Shown: one piece after another, positions 25,106-33,395 of the stretch
Layout: each line of letters opens with the position of its first letter
How positions within the stretch are numbered: position 1 is the first letter of the stretch
Source of the DNA: CAXTKD01 sp964244885
GTDB lineage: Bacteria; Pseudomonadota; Alphaproteobacteria; Sphingomonadales; Sphingomonadaceae
Assembly (NCBI GenBank): GCA_964244885.1
Contig: CAXTKD010000010.1
Span: 57,951 to 121,950, forward strand
DNA length: 64,000 bases
Direction of reading: 5' to 3'
Notes under the pieces: generated by a model
What the model saw: the letters and a program-made list of their open reading frames with translations, nothing else
What the model was told of the DNA's origin: nothing
Databases searched by the model: none
Program-made: the position numbers and the translations under genes

Positions 25106-25741
25106 GTGCGCTGGAAATCGATCGATCTGATCTTCGTCGCGGCCCTGTTCGCAGGCATCCTCTATTTCGTGTTGAATCGAACCGGGCTGACAGGAGTCTG
25201 GTCGCCTGCCCTCAAGGGGACGTGCGTCACCCTGCTGGCGAGCTGGGCGGCGTTGCAGGCGCGAACGCTTGATGGGTGGCTGGTCGCCGCCGCGCTCTCA
25301 CTCGGTGCTGTCGGAGACGTGCTGCTGGAAACGCACGGGCTGATTGCTGGCGCGATCGCCTTTCTTGGCGGGCATCTGGTGGCATCTTGGCTGTATTGGC
25401 GTAACCGCGAGGGCAGGCTGCGCATTGTTCCCGCGGTGACGCTGGCGACGGCGATCTGCGCGTGGTGTCTAGCCTCCAAAGGGGGATCGGCGCCGGGCAT
25501 CGCGGTCTACGCCGCTGCGCTCGGGCTGATGGCGGGGACGGCGCTGGTGAGCCGGTTCGCGATTGCTGGCGCCGGACTAGGCGCGTTGCTGTTCGTCGCG
25601 TCGGATCTGCTGATTTTCGCAAAGCAGGGAGCATTAACCGCCTCGGCATTGCCGGGAATTCTGGTCTGGCCCCTCTACGTGGCGGGTCAGGCGACAATCG
25701 CCTGGGGCGTGGTGACAACGCTCAGGAGGAAGGCGTCTTGA
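25106..25741 (+). CDS. YhhN family membrane protein (lysoplasmalogenase-like)
   Basis: 211 residues from a GTG at 25106 with about eight hydrophobic segments across its length. Family features: SLGAVGDVLLE near 71-81, FLGGHLVASWLYW near 91-103 and ASDLLIFAKQ near 170. YhhN proteins include TMEM86-type lysoplasmalogenases that hydrolyse vinyl-ether lysophospholipids, but the bacterial substrate is often unknown. It stands alone between the metal efflux operon and the accessory region. Confidence 0.8.
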   Translation: MRWKSIDLIFVAALFAGILYFVLNRTGLTGVWSPALKGTCVTLLASWAALQARTLDGWLVAAALSLGAVGDVLLETHGLIAGAIAFLGGHLVASWLYWRNREGRLRIVPAVTLATAICAWCLASKGGSAPGIAVYAAALGLMAGTALVSRFAIAGAGLGALLFVASDLLIFAKQGALTASALPGILVWPLYVAGQATIAWGVVTTLRRKAS

Positions 25742-25745
25742 AAGC

Positions 25746-25766
25746 GCGACACTCGAGCCGTGTCGC
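25746..25766 (+). terminator. hairpin after the YhhN gene
   Basis: GCGACAC and GTGTCGC form a 7-bp perfect stem with a 7-nt loop, 5 bp after the YhhN stop codon. No T-tract follows, so this is a candidate only. The rest of the 230-bp gap to the enoyl-CoA hydratase gene holds nothing else I recognise apart from that gene's ribosome-binding site AAAGGAG. Confidence 0.4.
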
Positions 25767-25973
25767 CCACTAAACGAACGGCAGCTTTCTGGGTTAGCCA
25801 TGAACTTGGCTGGCTTCTTTGTTGGCTTGGGCCACCTCGCGGTGCCGCTTCCGGTCCGCAATCGGCGGGTCGCACGGCAAATATCGTCGACTGAAGCCGC
25901 CATGCCGCGATACATCACACGCGGCGTGACTTGATCTCTTCGGCGGGAGGGAACCAAAAGGAGAAGGCAACCG

Positions 25974-26759
25974 ATGTACGAAACCATTCGCGTCGACGCG
26001 GCCGAAGGTGTGGTGACGATCACGCTCAATCGGCCGGAACGCCTGAATGCGGCTCCGACGACCATGTTCGACGAGCTTCGCCAAGCGCTCGCCAGGCTCG
26101 ACGACGCGCGGGCGGTGTTGATCGCCGGCGAGGGGCGTGCGTTCTGCTCTGGAGCGGAACTCGGTTCGGGAGCCTTGGCGGGGGGCGACGGGGATCCCGC
26201 CGAGGCGACGTACCGGGCGCTGACGCGGCACTATAATCCAACGATGCAGGCGATCGCCGACCTGTCGGTCCCAGTGGTCAGCGCCGTGCGCGGGGCGGCG
26301 GCGGGAATCGGATGCTCGCTCGCGTTGGCGGCCGATTTCTGCGTCGCCAGCCCGTCGGCTTATTTCCTGCAGGCGTTCGTCAATATCGGCCTGGTGCCGG
26401 ACGGCGGCGCCAGCTGGATGCTCGCGAAGCTGGTGGGAAAGGCGCGCGCGACCGAAATGATGCTGCTCGGCGAGCGCATCCCGGCGGACAAGGCGCTGAG
26501 CTGGGGACTGATCCACAAGGTGGTCGAAGACGACGTCCTGATACCGGAAGCGACCGCGCTTGCACGGCGCCTCGCGGCTGGGCCGACGGCTGCGCTGGGC
26601 GAAATGCGCCGCAATCTGGCCGCTGCTTTCGAAAGCGATTATGCCGGCGCGATGCGCCGGGAAGCGGATTCACAGCGGCGCATGCTCGGCACCGAGGATG
26701 CGAGGGAAGGGAGCCTCGCTTTCTTTCAGAAGCGCGCGCCGGTGTTCAAGGGACGATGA
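25974..26759 (+). CDS. enoyl-CoA hydratase/isomerase family protein
   Basis: 261 residues, a crotonase-fold protein. Motifs: ITLNRPERLNA near 16-26, the first oxyanion-hole block GEGRAFCSGAEL near 52-63, and the second block VRGAAAGIGCSLALAADF near 104-121. The catalytic-site region reads VNIGLVPDGGASWML (about 138-152), where Asp replaces the Glu of dehydrating hydratases, a pattern closer to PaaG-type isomerases or other crotonases. Strong AAAGGAGAAGG ribosome-binding site. It is convergent with the MFS gene. A part in aromatic or fatty acyl-CoA breakdown is inferred. Confidence 0.88.
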   Translation: MYETIRVDAAEGVVTITLNRPERLNAAPTTMFDELRQALARLDDARAVLIAGEGRAFCSGAELGSGALAGGDGDPAEATYRALTRHYNPTMQAIADLSVPVVSAVRGAAAGIGCSLALAADFCVASPSAYFLQAFVNIGLVPDGGASWMLAKLVGKARATEMMLLGERIPADKALSWGLIHKVVEDDVLIPEATALARRLAAGPTAALGEMRRNLAAAFESDYAGAMRREADSQRRMLGTEDAREGSLAFFQKRAPVFKGR

Positions 26760-26868
26760 TGCGCCGCGCTCACGCCTGAGCGACAGCCATGGCGGCATGG
26801 CGGAACTGCGCGCCTTGGCGAACCCAAGATCGCCGAGGCAGGTCAGGGGCGAGGGTGACGCGCCGTTC

Positions 26869-28089
26869 TCACTGCGCCTCTCCCGGGACGGCGGCGGTCA
26901 TGCCGCCAGCGCGGGTGGGGCTGGGGCCCTGGCGCCACGCGGCGAGCGCGCCGAGCACCAGCCAGATCGCCGCGCACAGCCCGAACATCGCCGGCGTGCC
27001 GGCGGCACGCTGCAGGGGGCCGAACAGGAACGGGCTGACGAACACGCCGCTGAACACGCCGGTGTTGAGCAGCCCGATCGAATAGCCGTGCAGCGCCGGC
27101 TGGACCTGCCGGAGGGCCGTGCGAATGATCATCGGGAAGGACAGGCCGACGCCGATCCCCACCGCCGCCGAGGCCGCGGTGATCGGCGGGACGCCGCCCG
27201 TCCACAGCGCCATGCCGCCGAATCCCAGCGCGGAGGCGATCGTCGCGACGCTCAGGATCCAGCGATCGGCGATGCGGCCGCGGATCAGCGCGTAGGCGAT
27301 CGAGGACAGCATGGCGGCGGCGGGTGCCGCGACCAGCACGACCGCGCGGCTGCCCGGCGTCGTGAGGCCGTGCGCGGCGAGGTGAAAGGGCATCAGCGTC
27401 GGCTGCGTGCCCATCAGCAGGAAGATGAAGCCGCCCGCCAGATAGACCGGACCAGCCTTGCGCGCCGCCGTGACGAGGCCGTTGACGGTGTCGTCGCGGG
27501 GCACGACCGGCGTCCTTGATCCCGCGACCAGCGTCAGCGCGAGCAGCCCGAAGCCGACATAGATCGCGAACGGGGCGCGCCAGCCATAGAATTGCGCGAG
27601 GGTTGCGGCGACGATGCCGCCGCCGATCGCGGAGATGTCCGACAGCGCGGTCTGGAAGCCGAGTGTCTTGATCCGCGCGTCTCCGGTCATCACCGCGCCG
27701 GTCGCCGTCGTCAGCCCGCAGCTCAGCACCGAGGCGGCGAGGCCCGCGACGAAGCAGCTTATCAGCAGAGGCGTGGCGGACTGCGCCGCGCCGCCGCCCA
27801 ACCCGGCCGCCGCGAAGCAGAGCGCGGCGAGGATCAGGCAGCGGCGCAGGCCGAAGCGCGCGATCAGCCCGCCCGCCAGCAGCCCGCCGATCACCAGGCC
27901 GAGGAAGGGCAGCGACTGCGCGCGCTGCGCGGTGATCTCGCCCGCCACGCCGCCGCCGAGATAGGCGGCGATCATCGGCAGCGCCGGCGGCAGCACGGCC
28001 ATGTTGAGCGCCGGCGCGACCAGCGCGAGGATCAGCACGGTCCGCAGCGGCCAGGCGACCGGCGCGGCGGCGGTTGCGCCGTCGTTCAT
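26869..28089 (-). CDS. MFS transporter
   Basis: 406 residues with 12 predicted transmembrane helices and the short RFGLRR loop near 74-79 that corresponds to the MFS motif between TM2 and TM3. It resembles CynX/NimT-type and multidrug-like members, with no clear substrate. Its ATG overlaps the stop of the flavin monooxygenase gene (ATGA), so the two are translationally coupled. It may export or import the monooxygenase substrate or product (inference). Confidence 0.88.
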   Translation of the reverse strand: MNDGATAAAPVAWPLRTVLILALVAPALNMAVLPPALPMIAAYLGGGVAGEITAQRAQSLPFLGLVIGGLLAGGLIARFGLRRCLILAALCFAAAGLGGGAAQSATPLLISCFVAGLAASVLSCGLTTATGAVMTGDARIKTLGFQTALSDISAIGGGIVAATLAQFYGWRAPFAIYVGFGLLALTLVAGSRTPVVPRDDTVNGLVTAARKAGPVYLAGGFIFLLMGTQPTLMPFHLAAHGLTTPGSRAVVLVAAPAAAMLSSIAYALIRGRIADRWILSVATIASALGFGGMALWTGGVPPITAASAAVGIGVGLSFPMIIRTALRQVQPALHGYSIGLLNTGVFSGVFVSPFLFGPLQRAAGTPAMFGLCAAIWLVLGALAAWRQGPSPTRAGGMTAAVPGEAQ

Positions 28090-29456
28090 GCCGCTTGCCG
28101 CGCCGCGTCGGAGGTCGCCACCGGGTCGTAGAAGCCGGGGCGCAACCGGGTGAAGCCGAACTCGTCGGCGATGCGGTGGACGTTGGCGTCATAGTCCGGA
28201 ACGTTGACGTAATTGATCGTGCGGGCCGAGGCGACGAAGCTGTGGCCGGCCTGGAGGTCGATCCGCTCGGTCTTCACGCGCTCGCGGAATGCGTCCGCGC
28301 GGGGTCGGCCCTCGCGGCGGTCGGCGAGATATTCGGCGATGATCAGCGACAGCTGGTCGTCGAGCTTCCACGGCGCGCCGTTCGCCTCGATCAGGCCGAT
28401 CACGAACAGCGTCGGATGCTGGCGCGAGAAGGCGGTCAGGTACAGGCGCGGGTGCCCCTGTTCCCAGCCGAAGGCCGCCTCGTCGATGAACGGCACGCGA
28501 TAATTGTAGCCGGTCGCGGCAATGATGATGTCGATGTCCTCGGCCGAGCCGTCGGCGAACCGGACCGTGCCGCCGTCGAGCCGCTCGACGTCGCCCTTGG
28601 GAACGATCCGGCCGTGCGCCGCGTGATACAGCACTTGCGTGTTCATCACCGGGTGGGTTTCGCCGACCTCGTGATCGGGCTTGGGGAACCCGAGCCGCGT
28701 GATGTCGCCGATGTGCAGCTTCACCGCGGCCGGGAACTCGATCCCGCGCAGCGCCTCGGGCGCCAGCGTCGGATCGTTGAGCAGGTCGAGCGTCGGCACG
28801 CCGAACAGGTGCTTTGGCACGAAATTATAGCCGCGCCGCATGCTGACGAACACCTTGGACGCGGTGCGCACCGCGTCGCAGGCGATGTCGGCGCCGGAAT
28901 TGCCCATGCCGACGACCAGCACCCTCTTGTCCTTCAGCTGCCCCGCGTTCTTGTAGTTCACCGAGTGCATGATCTCGCCGTCGAACGCGCCCTTGAAGTC
29001 GGGCATCCGCGGGTGCCAGGTGCACCCCGGGCAGACGATCAGCGCCTCGAACGAGCGGACACGCCCCGATTCGGTCTCGACGATCCAGCGCTCGCCGTCG
29101 GGTTCGGCGCGAACCACCTTGCTGTTGAACTCGACATGGTCGCGCAAGGCGTAGGTGTCGGCGAAGCGCTGGACATGCGCGAGGATCTGCAGCCGGCTGG
29201 GATAGTCCGGATAGGAGTCGGGCATCGGGAAGTCGAAGTAGCTCGAGCCGTTCTTCGACGACACGAAATGGCATGATTCGTACATCGGCGTGCCGGGGTT
29301 GGTGATGTCCCACAGCCCGCCGACGTCGTCGTTCTTCTCGAGAATGACGAACGGGACACCGCTTTTCTTCAGCGCTCGCGCCGCGATCAGGCCGTGCGGC
29401 CCGGCGCCCACGACGCACACCGCGTCGACGCGCTCGATCGCCTGTCCCTCGGTCAT
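28086..29456 (-). CDS. flavin-containing monooxygenase (class B)
   Basis: 456 residues from the ATG at 29456, which has GAGGGAG 8 nt upstream. A GTG at 29474 would add six residues. FAD motif VVGAGPHG at 15-22, the FMO signature FDGEIMHSVNY near 164-174 (pattern FxGxxxHxxxY, not the Baeyer-Villiger ending W), the NADPH motif VVGMGNSGADIA near 186-197, and a late ATGYNY typical of FMOs near 310. It would oxygenate a soft N or S atom or a carbonyl compound. It is first in an operon with the MFS gene and is divergent from the TonB receptor operon. Confidence 0.88.
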   Translation of the reverse strand: MTEGQAIERVDAVCVVGAGPHGLIAARALKKSGVPFVILEKNDDVGGLWDITNPGTPMYESCHFVSSKNGSSYFDFPMPDSYPDYPSRLQILAHVQRFADTYALRDHVEFNSKVVRAEPDGERWIVETESGRVRSFEALIVCPGCTWHPRMPDFKGAFDGEIMHSVNYKNAGQLKDKRVLVVGMGNSGADIACDAVRTASKVFVSMRRGYNFVPKHLFGVPTLDLLNDPTLAPEALRGIEFPAAVKLHIGDITRLGFPKPDHEVGETHPVMNTQVLYHAAHGRIVPKGDVERLDGGTVRFADGSAEDIDIIIAATGYNYRVPFIDEAAFGWEQGHPRLYLTAFSRQHPTLFVIGLIEANGAPWKLDDQLSLIIAEYLADRREGRPRADAFRERVKTERIDLQAGHSFVASARTINYVNVPDYDANVHRIADEFGFTRLRPGFYDPVATSDAARQAA

Positions 29457-29497
29457 CTGCTTGCTCCCTCTCACATCATCAAGGGTGAAAAATCGTA

Positions 29498-29511
29498 TCT
29501 ATCGCGATAGA
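29498..29511. promoter_or_regulatory. 14-bp perfect palindrome, candidate operator
   Basis: TCTATCGCGATAGA is perfectly palindromic. It lies 42 bp before the flavin monooxygenase start and about 150 bp before the TonB receptor start, inside the AT-richer divergent intergenic region. A regulator site controlling one or both operons is likely from place and symmetry. No regulator gene is adjacent. Confidence 0.5.
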
Positions 29512-29518
29512 CCTCTCA

Positions 29519-29538
29519 CGTTATTGCGGTGAATAACG
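29519..29538. promoter_or_regulatory. inverted repeat CGTTATT-N6-AATAACG, candidate operator
   Basis: Two perfect 7-bp arms separated by 6 nt, 8 bp from the TCTATCGCGATAGA palindrome in the same divergent intergenic region. The arm length and spacing fit a homodimeric DNA-binding protein such as a GntR-, MarR- or TetR-type regulator. Confidence 0.5.
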
Positions 29539-29659
29539 CCAAAATCTCCCGTTTGCCAAGATTTTTATTGACGTAGTGCGAATAATCGTCACATTCTGCC
29601 GGGAGGGAGCCGAACGCCGGCCGAACGAGTCAGCGGCGTTTCCAGCAGGAGGCATCAGG

Positions 29660-32095
29660 ATGCCTCTGGCCATCAGGAGGAGACGTGCCGTGCCGAATTT
29701 CCGAAGCGCCCTGAGCCGGAGAGGCGCCTGCCTCATCGCATCGTCCATCTTCGCGCTCGCCGTCGCCGGCCCCGCCCGAGCGCAGTCGGCCGCGCCGGCG
29801 CCGCAAGCCGATCCCGCGGCGCAGGGAACGCCGGCGGACGACTCCTCTGGCGACATCATCATCACCGCACAAGGCCGCGAGCAGCGCCTGAAGGACGTGC
29901 CGGTGTCGGTTTCGGTGGTGACGGGCGCCGCGCTGGAGCGCCAGGACCTGAGGTCGCTGGCGGACATCACCGCCCGGCTGCCGAACGTCAAGATCACGCC
30001 GGGCCAGTCGTCCGACGTGCTGTCGATCCGCGGCGTCGGGTCGGGCCAGAACCCCGGCCTCGAGCAGTCGGTCGCGACCTTCGTCGACGGCCTGTACCGC
30101 GCCCGCTCGCGCGGCATCCGCGCCGCGATCTTCGACGTCGACCGGGTCGAGGTGCTGAAGGGCCCGCAGATCACCTTCTTCGGCGCCAACGCCATCGCCG
30201 GCGCGCTCAACATCACGACCCGCAAGCCGTCGTCGACCTTCGGCGCCAACGCCACCGCGCTCTACGGCACCGACAACGAATATCTGGTCGAGGGCGGTAT
30301 CACCGGCCCGCTTTCGGACACGCTGTCGGCCCGCGTCGCCGGGCGCGCCAACGGAATGGACGATTTCGTCGACAACGCCGCCGCCACGAAGCGCGGCACC
30401 TTGCGCGAATATACCGGCCGGGTGTCGCTGCGCTGGGAGCCGACCAGCAATTTCCGCTCAGATCTCCGCGCCGAGGGAACGCACTCGCGCAACAGCGCGG
30501 CCTATGACGGCGAGCTGCTCAACTGCCCGACCGATCCGATCTATCCCACCGCCGGCAACATCGGCTGCGGCGAGGCGCTGGCGCTCGGCGGCGGCACGGT
30601 CGAGGACAAGCTCAACCGCAAGTCGAACATCATCCCCGGTTACGCCAACCTCGACTTCTACGAGCTCGGGTGGACCAACACGCTCGACATCGGCGACGCC
30701 AAGCTCAAGTCGGTGACCGGCTATTACGACCACAAGAGCCATGTCCTGCAGGATCTGATCCCGGTCGGGCCGCTCGGCCCCGACAACCTCGGCTCGCTGC
30801 TCGTCCCGGCCAACGACCTGTTCCACCAGTTCAGCCAGGAGCTGCGGCTGGAAACCCGGATCGGCGATTGGGTCGATGTTCTGGCCGGCGTCTATTACCA
30901 GAAGTCGCACCTCCAGACCGACAGCTACGCCGATTTCCGCTTCCTGCCGTTCGGCGCCTTCGTGCCCCCGCCGTTCAACCCGGCGGGCTACAACGCGGCG
31001 ACGCAGGTCGCCGGCTATGCGGTGCTGTTCCAGGACGAGAACACCAAGTCGGCCTTCGCCGCCGCGACGATTCGGCCGATCGAGCATCTGCGCATCAACG
31101 CCGGGCTGCGCTACACCGTGGTCAGCAAGGACGCGAGCCGCAGCTTCGTCATCGGCAGCCATGCCGGCGGCGTGGTGTCGGGGGACACGCTGGTCCCCGC
31201 GCCGCTCATCACCCAGCAGTTCCTCGCCGGCAACGTCATCGGCGGCGACCTGACGGACTTCCCCGATCCCTCGCGTCGCGACAAGCGGCTGATGCCATCG
31301 GTCGGCGTCCAGTACGATGTCGGGTCGGACCTGATGGCCTATGCGACCTACTCCACCGGCTTCAAGGCGGGCGGCTACGGCGGCACCAACGTCATCGAGC
31401 AATTTGGCCCGGAATATGTGAAGGCCTATGAAGCCGGCGTGAAGGGATCGCTGTTCGATCGCGCGCTCAACTTCACGCTCGCCGCGTTCCGCAGCGACTA
31501 TCGCGACCTTCAGGAGGCGACGATCGTCTTCCTGCCTTCGGGCGCGGTGATCGCGGTCACCACCAACGCCGCCTCGGCGCGGTCGCAGGGCATAGAGTTC
31601 GGCTCGACTCTGCGCGTCAGCCCGGCGCTCAGCCTGTCGGCCGACGTCGCCTATCTCAACTCGCGCTTCCGCGATTATCCGAACGGCGGCTGCACGGTGC
31701 TGCAGACGCTGACCCAGGGCCTCGCCTGCTCGCAGGACCTGTCGGGCAAGCGCCGCCCGTTCGCGCCGGAGTTCAGCGGCAATTTCGGCGCGTCGCTGAC
31801 CCTGCCGTTCGGCGACAACGAGCTCCGCGTCGATCCCAGCGTCTACTTCGTCACCGACTACAACCAGCAGGCGGGCAACGATCCGCTGTACGTCCAGAAG
31901 GGCTACGCCAAGGCCGATCTGCGCATCGGCTTCGGCCCGGACGACGGGCGCTGGGAAGTCGCGGCGATCGGCAAGAACCTGACCGACAAGCAGACCGCCA
32001 GCTTCCGCAGCGGCGTCACCGCCTCGTCCGGATCGGTGATCGCCTTCGCCGAGCGCGGCCGGTCGGTCGCGCTGCAGCTCACCTTCAAGAGGTAA
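29660..32095 (+). CDS. TonB-dependent outer-membrane receptor
   Basis: 811 residues from the ATG at 29660, which follows AGGAGG by 8 nt. An in-frame upstream start at 29576 is much less likely. Signal peptide to about residue 41 (ALAVAGPARAQ), a TonB-box-like GDIIITAQ near 63-70, then the plug (RLKDVPVSVSVVTG, SIRGVGSG, VEVLKGPQ near 165) and a beta barrel ending in Lys-Arg (LQLTFKR) instead of the common terminal aromatic residue. It would import an organic nutrient or iron chelate. The catabolic neighbours downstream favour the former (inference). It leads an operon with pirin, DoxX and aldehyde dehydrogenase. Confidence 0.92.
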   Translation: MPLAIRRRRAVPNFRSALSRRGACLIASSIFALAVAGPARAQSAAPAPQADPAAQGTPADDSSGDIIITAQGREQRLKDVPVSVSVVTGAALERQDLRSLADITARLPNVKITPGQSSDVLSIRGVGSGQNPGLEQSVATFVDGLYRARSRGIRAAIFDVDRVEVLKGPQITFFGANAIAGALNITTRKPSSTFGANATALYGTDNEYLVEGGITGPLSDTLSARVAGRANGMDDFVDNAAATKRGTLREYTGRVSLRWEPTSNFRSDLRAEGTHSRNSAAYDGELLNCPTDPIYPTAGNIGCGEALALGGGTVEDKLNRKSNIIPGYANLDFYELGWTNTLDIGDAKLKSVTGYYDHKSHVLQDLIPVGPLGPDNLGSLLVPANDLFHQFSQELRLETRIGDWVDVLAGVYYQKSHLQTDSYADFRFLPFGAFVPPPFNPAGYNAATQVAGYAVLFQDENTKSAFAAATIRPIEHLRINAGLRYTVVSKDASRSFVIGSHAGGVVSGDTLVPAPLITQQFLAGNVIGGDLTDFPDPSRRDKRLMPSVGVQYDVGSDLMAYATYSTGFKAGGYGGTNVIEQFGPEYVKAYEAGVKGSLFDRALNFTLAAFRSDYRDLQEATIVFLPSGAVIAVTTNAASARSQGIEFGSTLRVSPALSLSADVAYLNSRFRDYPNGGCTVLQTLTQGLACSQDLSGKRRPFAPEFSGNFGASLTLPFGDNELRVDPSVYFVTDYNQQAGNDPLYVQKGYAKADLRIGFGPDDGRWEVAAIGKNLTDKQTASFRSGVTASSGSVIAFAERGRSVALQLTFKR

Positions 32096-32099
32096 CGCC

Positions 32100-32984
32100 A
32101 TGACCGTGACCCCATCCCGCCGAACCGTCGCGAGCGTGACGCCCGCGCCGCGCATGCTGGAGGGCGAGGGCTTCGTCGTCCGCCGCCCGGTGCCGGCGCG
32201 CGGGCTTGAGGCGATCGGCCCGTTCATCATGCTCGACCACATGGGGCCGGTGCTGCTCGCGCCCGGCGAGGCGAAGGGCGCGCCGACGCATCCGCATGCC
32301 GGCCTGGAGACCCTGACGTACCTGCTGGAGGGGCGCGGCCATCATCTCGACAGCCTCGGCAATTTCAGCGTCATGGGGCCGGGCGACGTGCAGTGGATGC
32401 GCGCCGGCAGCGGCATCGTCCACGACGAGGGACCCGACGAGGCGGCGCGGCGCGACGGCGGCCGGGTCCACGCGCTCCAGCTGTGGATCGACCTGCCCCG
32501 CCCGCACCGCCACGATCCGCCCGCCTACCGCCAATATGGCGCGGCGGAAATCCCGGTGTTGGCCCATGGCGACGGCGTGACGCTGCGGCTGATCGCCGGC
32601 CGCTTCGCCGGGGCCAAGGGACCGGTCGAAACTTATGCAGACCCGTTCCTGCTGCATGCCGAACTCACCGCGGGCGCATCGGCCGACATCGATCCCGATG
32701 TCGCCGAAGTCGCCGCCTATGTCCTGCGCGGTGAAGGGCGGGTCGAAGGCAGGGCCGTCGGCGAAGGGGACTTCGTCCGCTTGGTCGGCACCGGCGCCAT
32801 CGCCATCGCGGCCGGCGCCGCCGGCCTCGACCTGATCCTCGCCGGCGGCCCGCCGCTCGCCGAGCCGATCGTCCGTCACGGGCCGTTCGTGATGAACACC
32901 CAGGCCGAGTTGCAGGCGGCGTTCGACGGCTATCGCGCCGGCCGCTTCGGCACGATCAAGCGGCCGTCCGCCAGGGCCGCATAA
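32100..32984 (+). CDS. pirin family bicupin protein
   Basis: 294 residues. The N-terminal cupin carries the pirin metal site: PTHPHAGLETLTYLLEG with two His near 62-64, then His near 106 and Glu (VHDEG) near 108. The C-terminal cupin-like domain follows from about 170. Some pirins act as quercetinases and others as redox-sensing partners, so the function here is open. The start is 4 bp after the receptor stop, so the genes are co-transcribed. Confidence 0.88.
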   Translation: MTVTPSRRTVASVTPAPRMLEGEGFVVRRPVPARGLEAIGPFIMLDHMGPVLLAPGEAKGAPTHPHAGLETLTYLLEGRGHHLDSLGNFSVMGPGDVQWMRAGSGIVHDEGPDEAARRDGGRVHALQLWIDLPRPHRHDPPAYRQYGAAEIPVLAHGDGVTLRLIAGRFAGAKGPVETYADPFLLHAELTAGASADIDPDVAEVAAYVLRGEGRVEGRAVGEGDFVRLVGTGAIAIAAGAAGLDLILAGGPPLAEPIVRHGPFVMNTQAELQAAFDGYRAGRFGTIKRPSARAA

Positions 32985-33007
32985 CCATCCAACTTGGAGA
33001 TACCGTC

Positions 33008-33391
33008 ATGAACACCACCACCGTCACTGCATCGCGGGCGCGCCCGCTGACCATCGCGCTGTGGATCGTCCAGATCCTCTGCGCCGCCGCCTTTCTCGCC
33101 GCCGCCGCCGCCAAGCTGACCGGCCAGCCGATGATGGTCGACGTCTTCGCCCGCCTCGGCCTCGGCCAGGGCTTCCGCTACGTCACCGCCGCGGTCGAGG
33201 TGGTCGGCGGCATCGGCCTGCTCGTCCCCAAATTCGCCGGCAAGGCAGCGCTGCTGCTGGCGGTGACGATGGCGTTCGCGGTTGTGGCGCATCTGACCGT
33301 GCTCGGCGGCAATCCCGGCCCGGCAATCCTGCTGCTCGTGCTGACCGGCGCCATCGCCTGGGTGCGCCGGCGCGAACTGAAGCTCGGCTGA
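33008..33391 (+). CDS. DoxX-like membrane protein
   Basis: 127 residues with four hydrophobic helices (about 17-36, 57-74, 80-98, 102-118), the layout of DoxX/DoxD-like proteins. AAAAAKLTGQPMMVDVFARLG near 32-52 is the conserved first loop of the family. It is probably an accessory redox protein of the inner membrane, function unknown. It is 23 bp after pirin, with TTGGAGATACC as ribosome-binding site, and 4 bp before the aldehyde dehydrogenase gene. Confidence 0.8.
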   Translation: MNTTTVTASRARPLTIALWIVQILCAAAFLAAAAAKLTGQPMMVDVFARLGLGQGFRYVTAAVEVVGGIGLLVPKFAGKAALLLAVTMAFAVVAHLTVLGGNPGPAILLLVLTGAIAWVRRRELKLG

Positions 33392-33395
33392 TCCG

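Noticed and set aside
28086..29456. Baeyer-Villiger monooxygenase
   Set aside because: The signature ends in Tyr (FxGxxxHxxxY), the FMO form, not in Trp-Pro/Asp as in Baeyer-Villiger enzymes.
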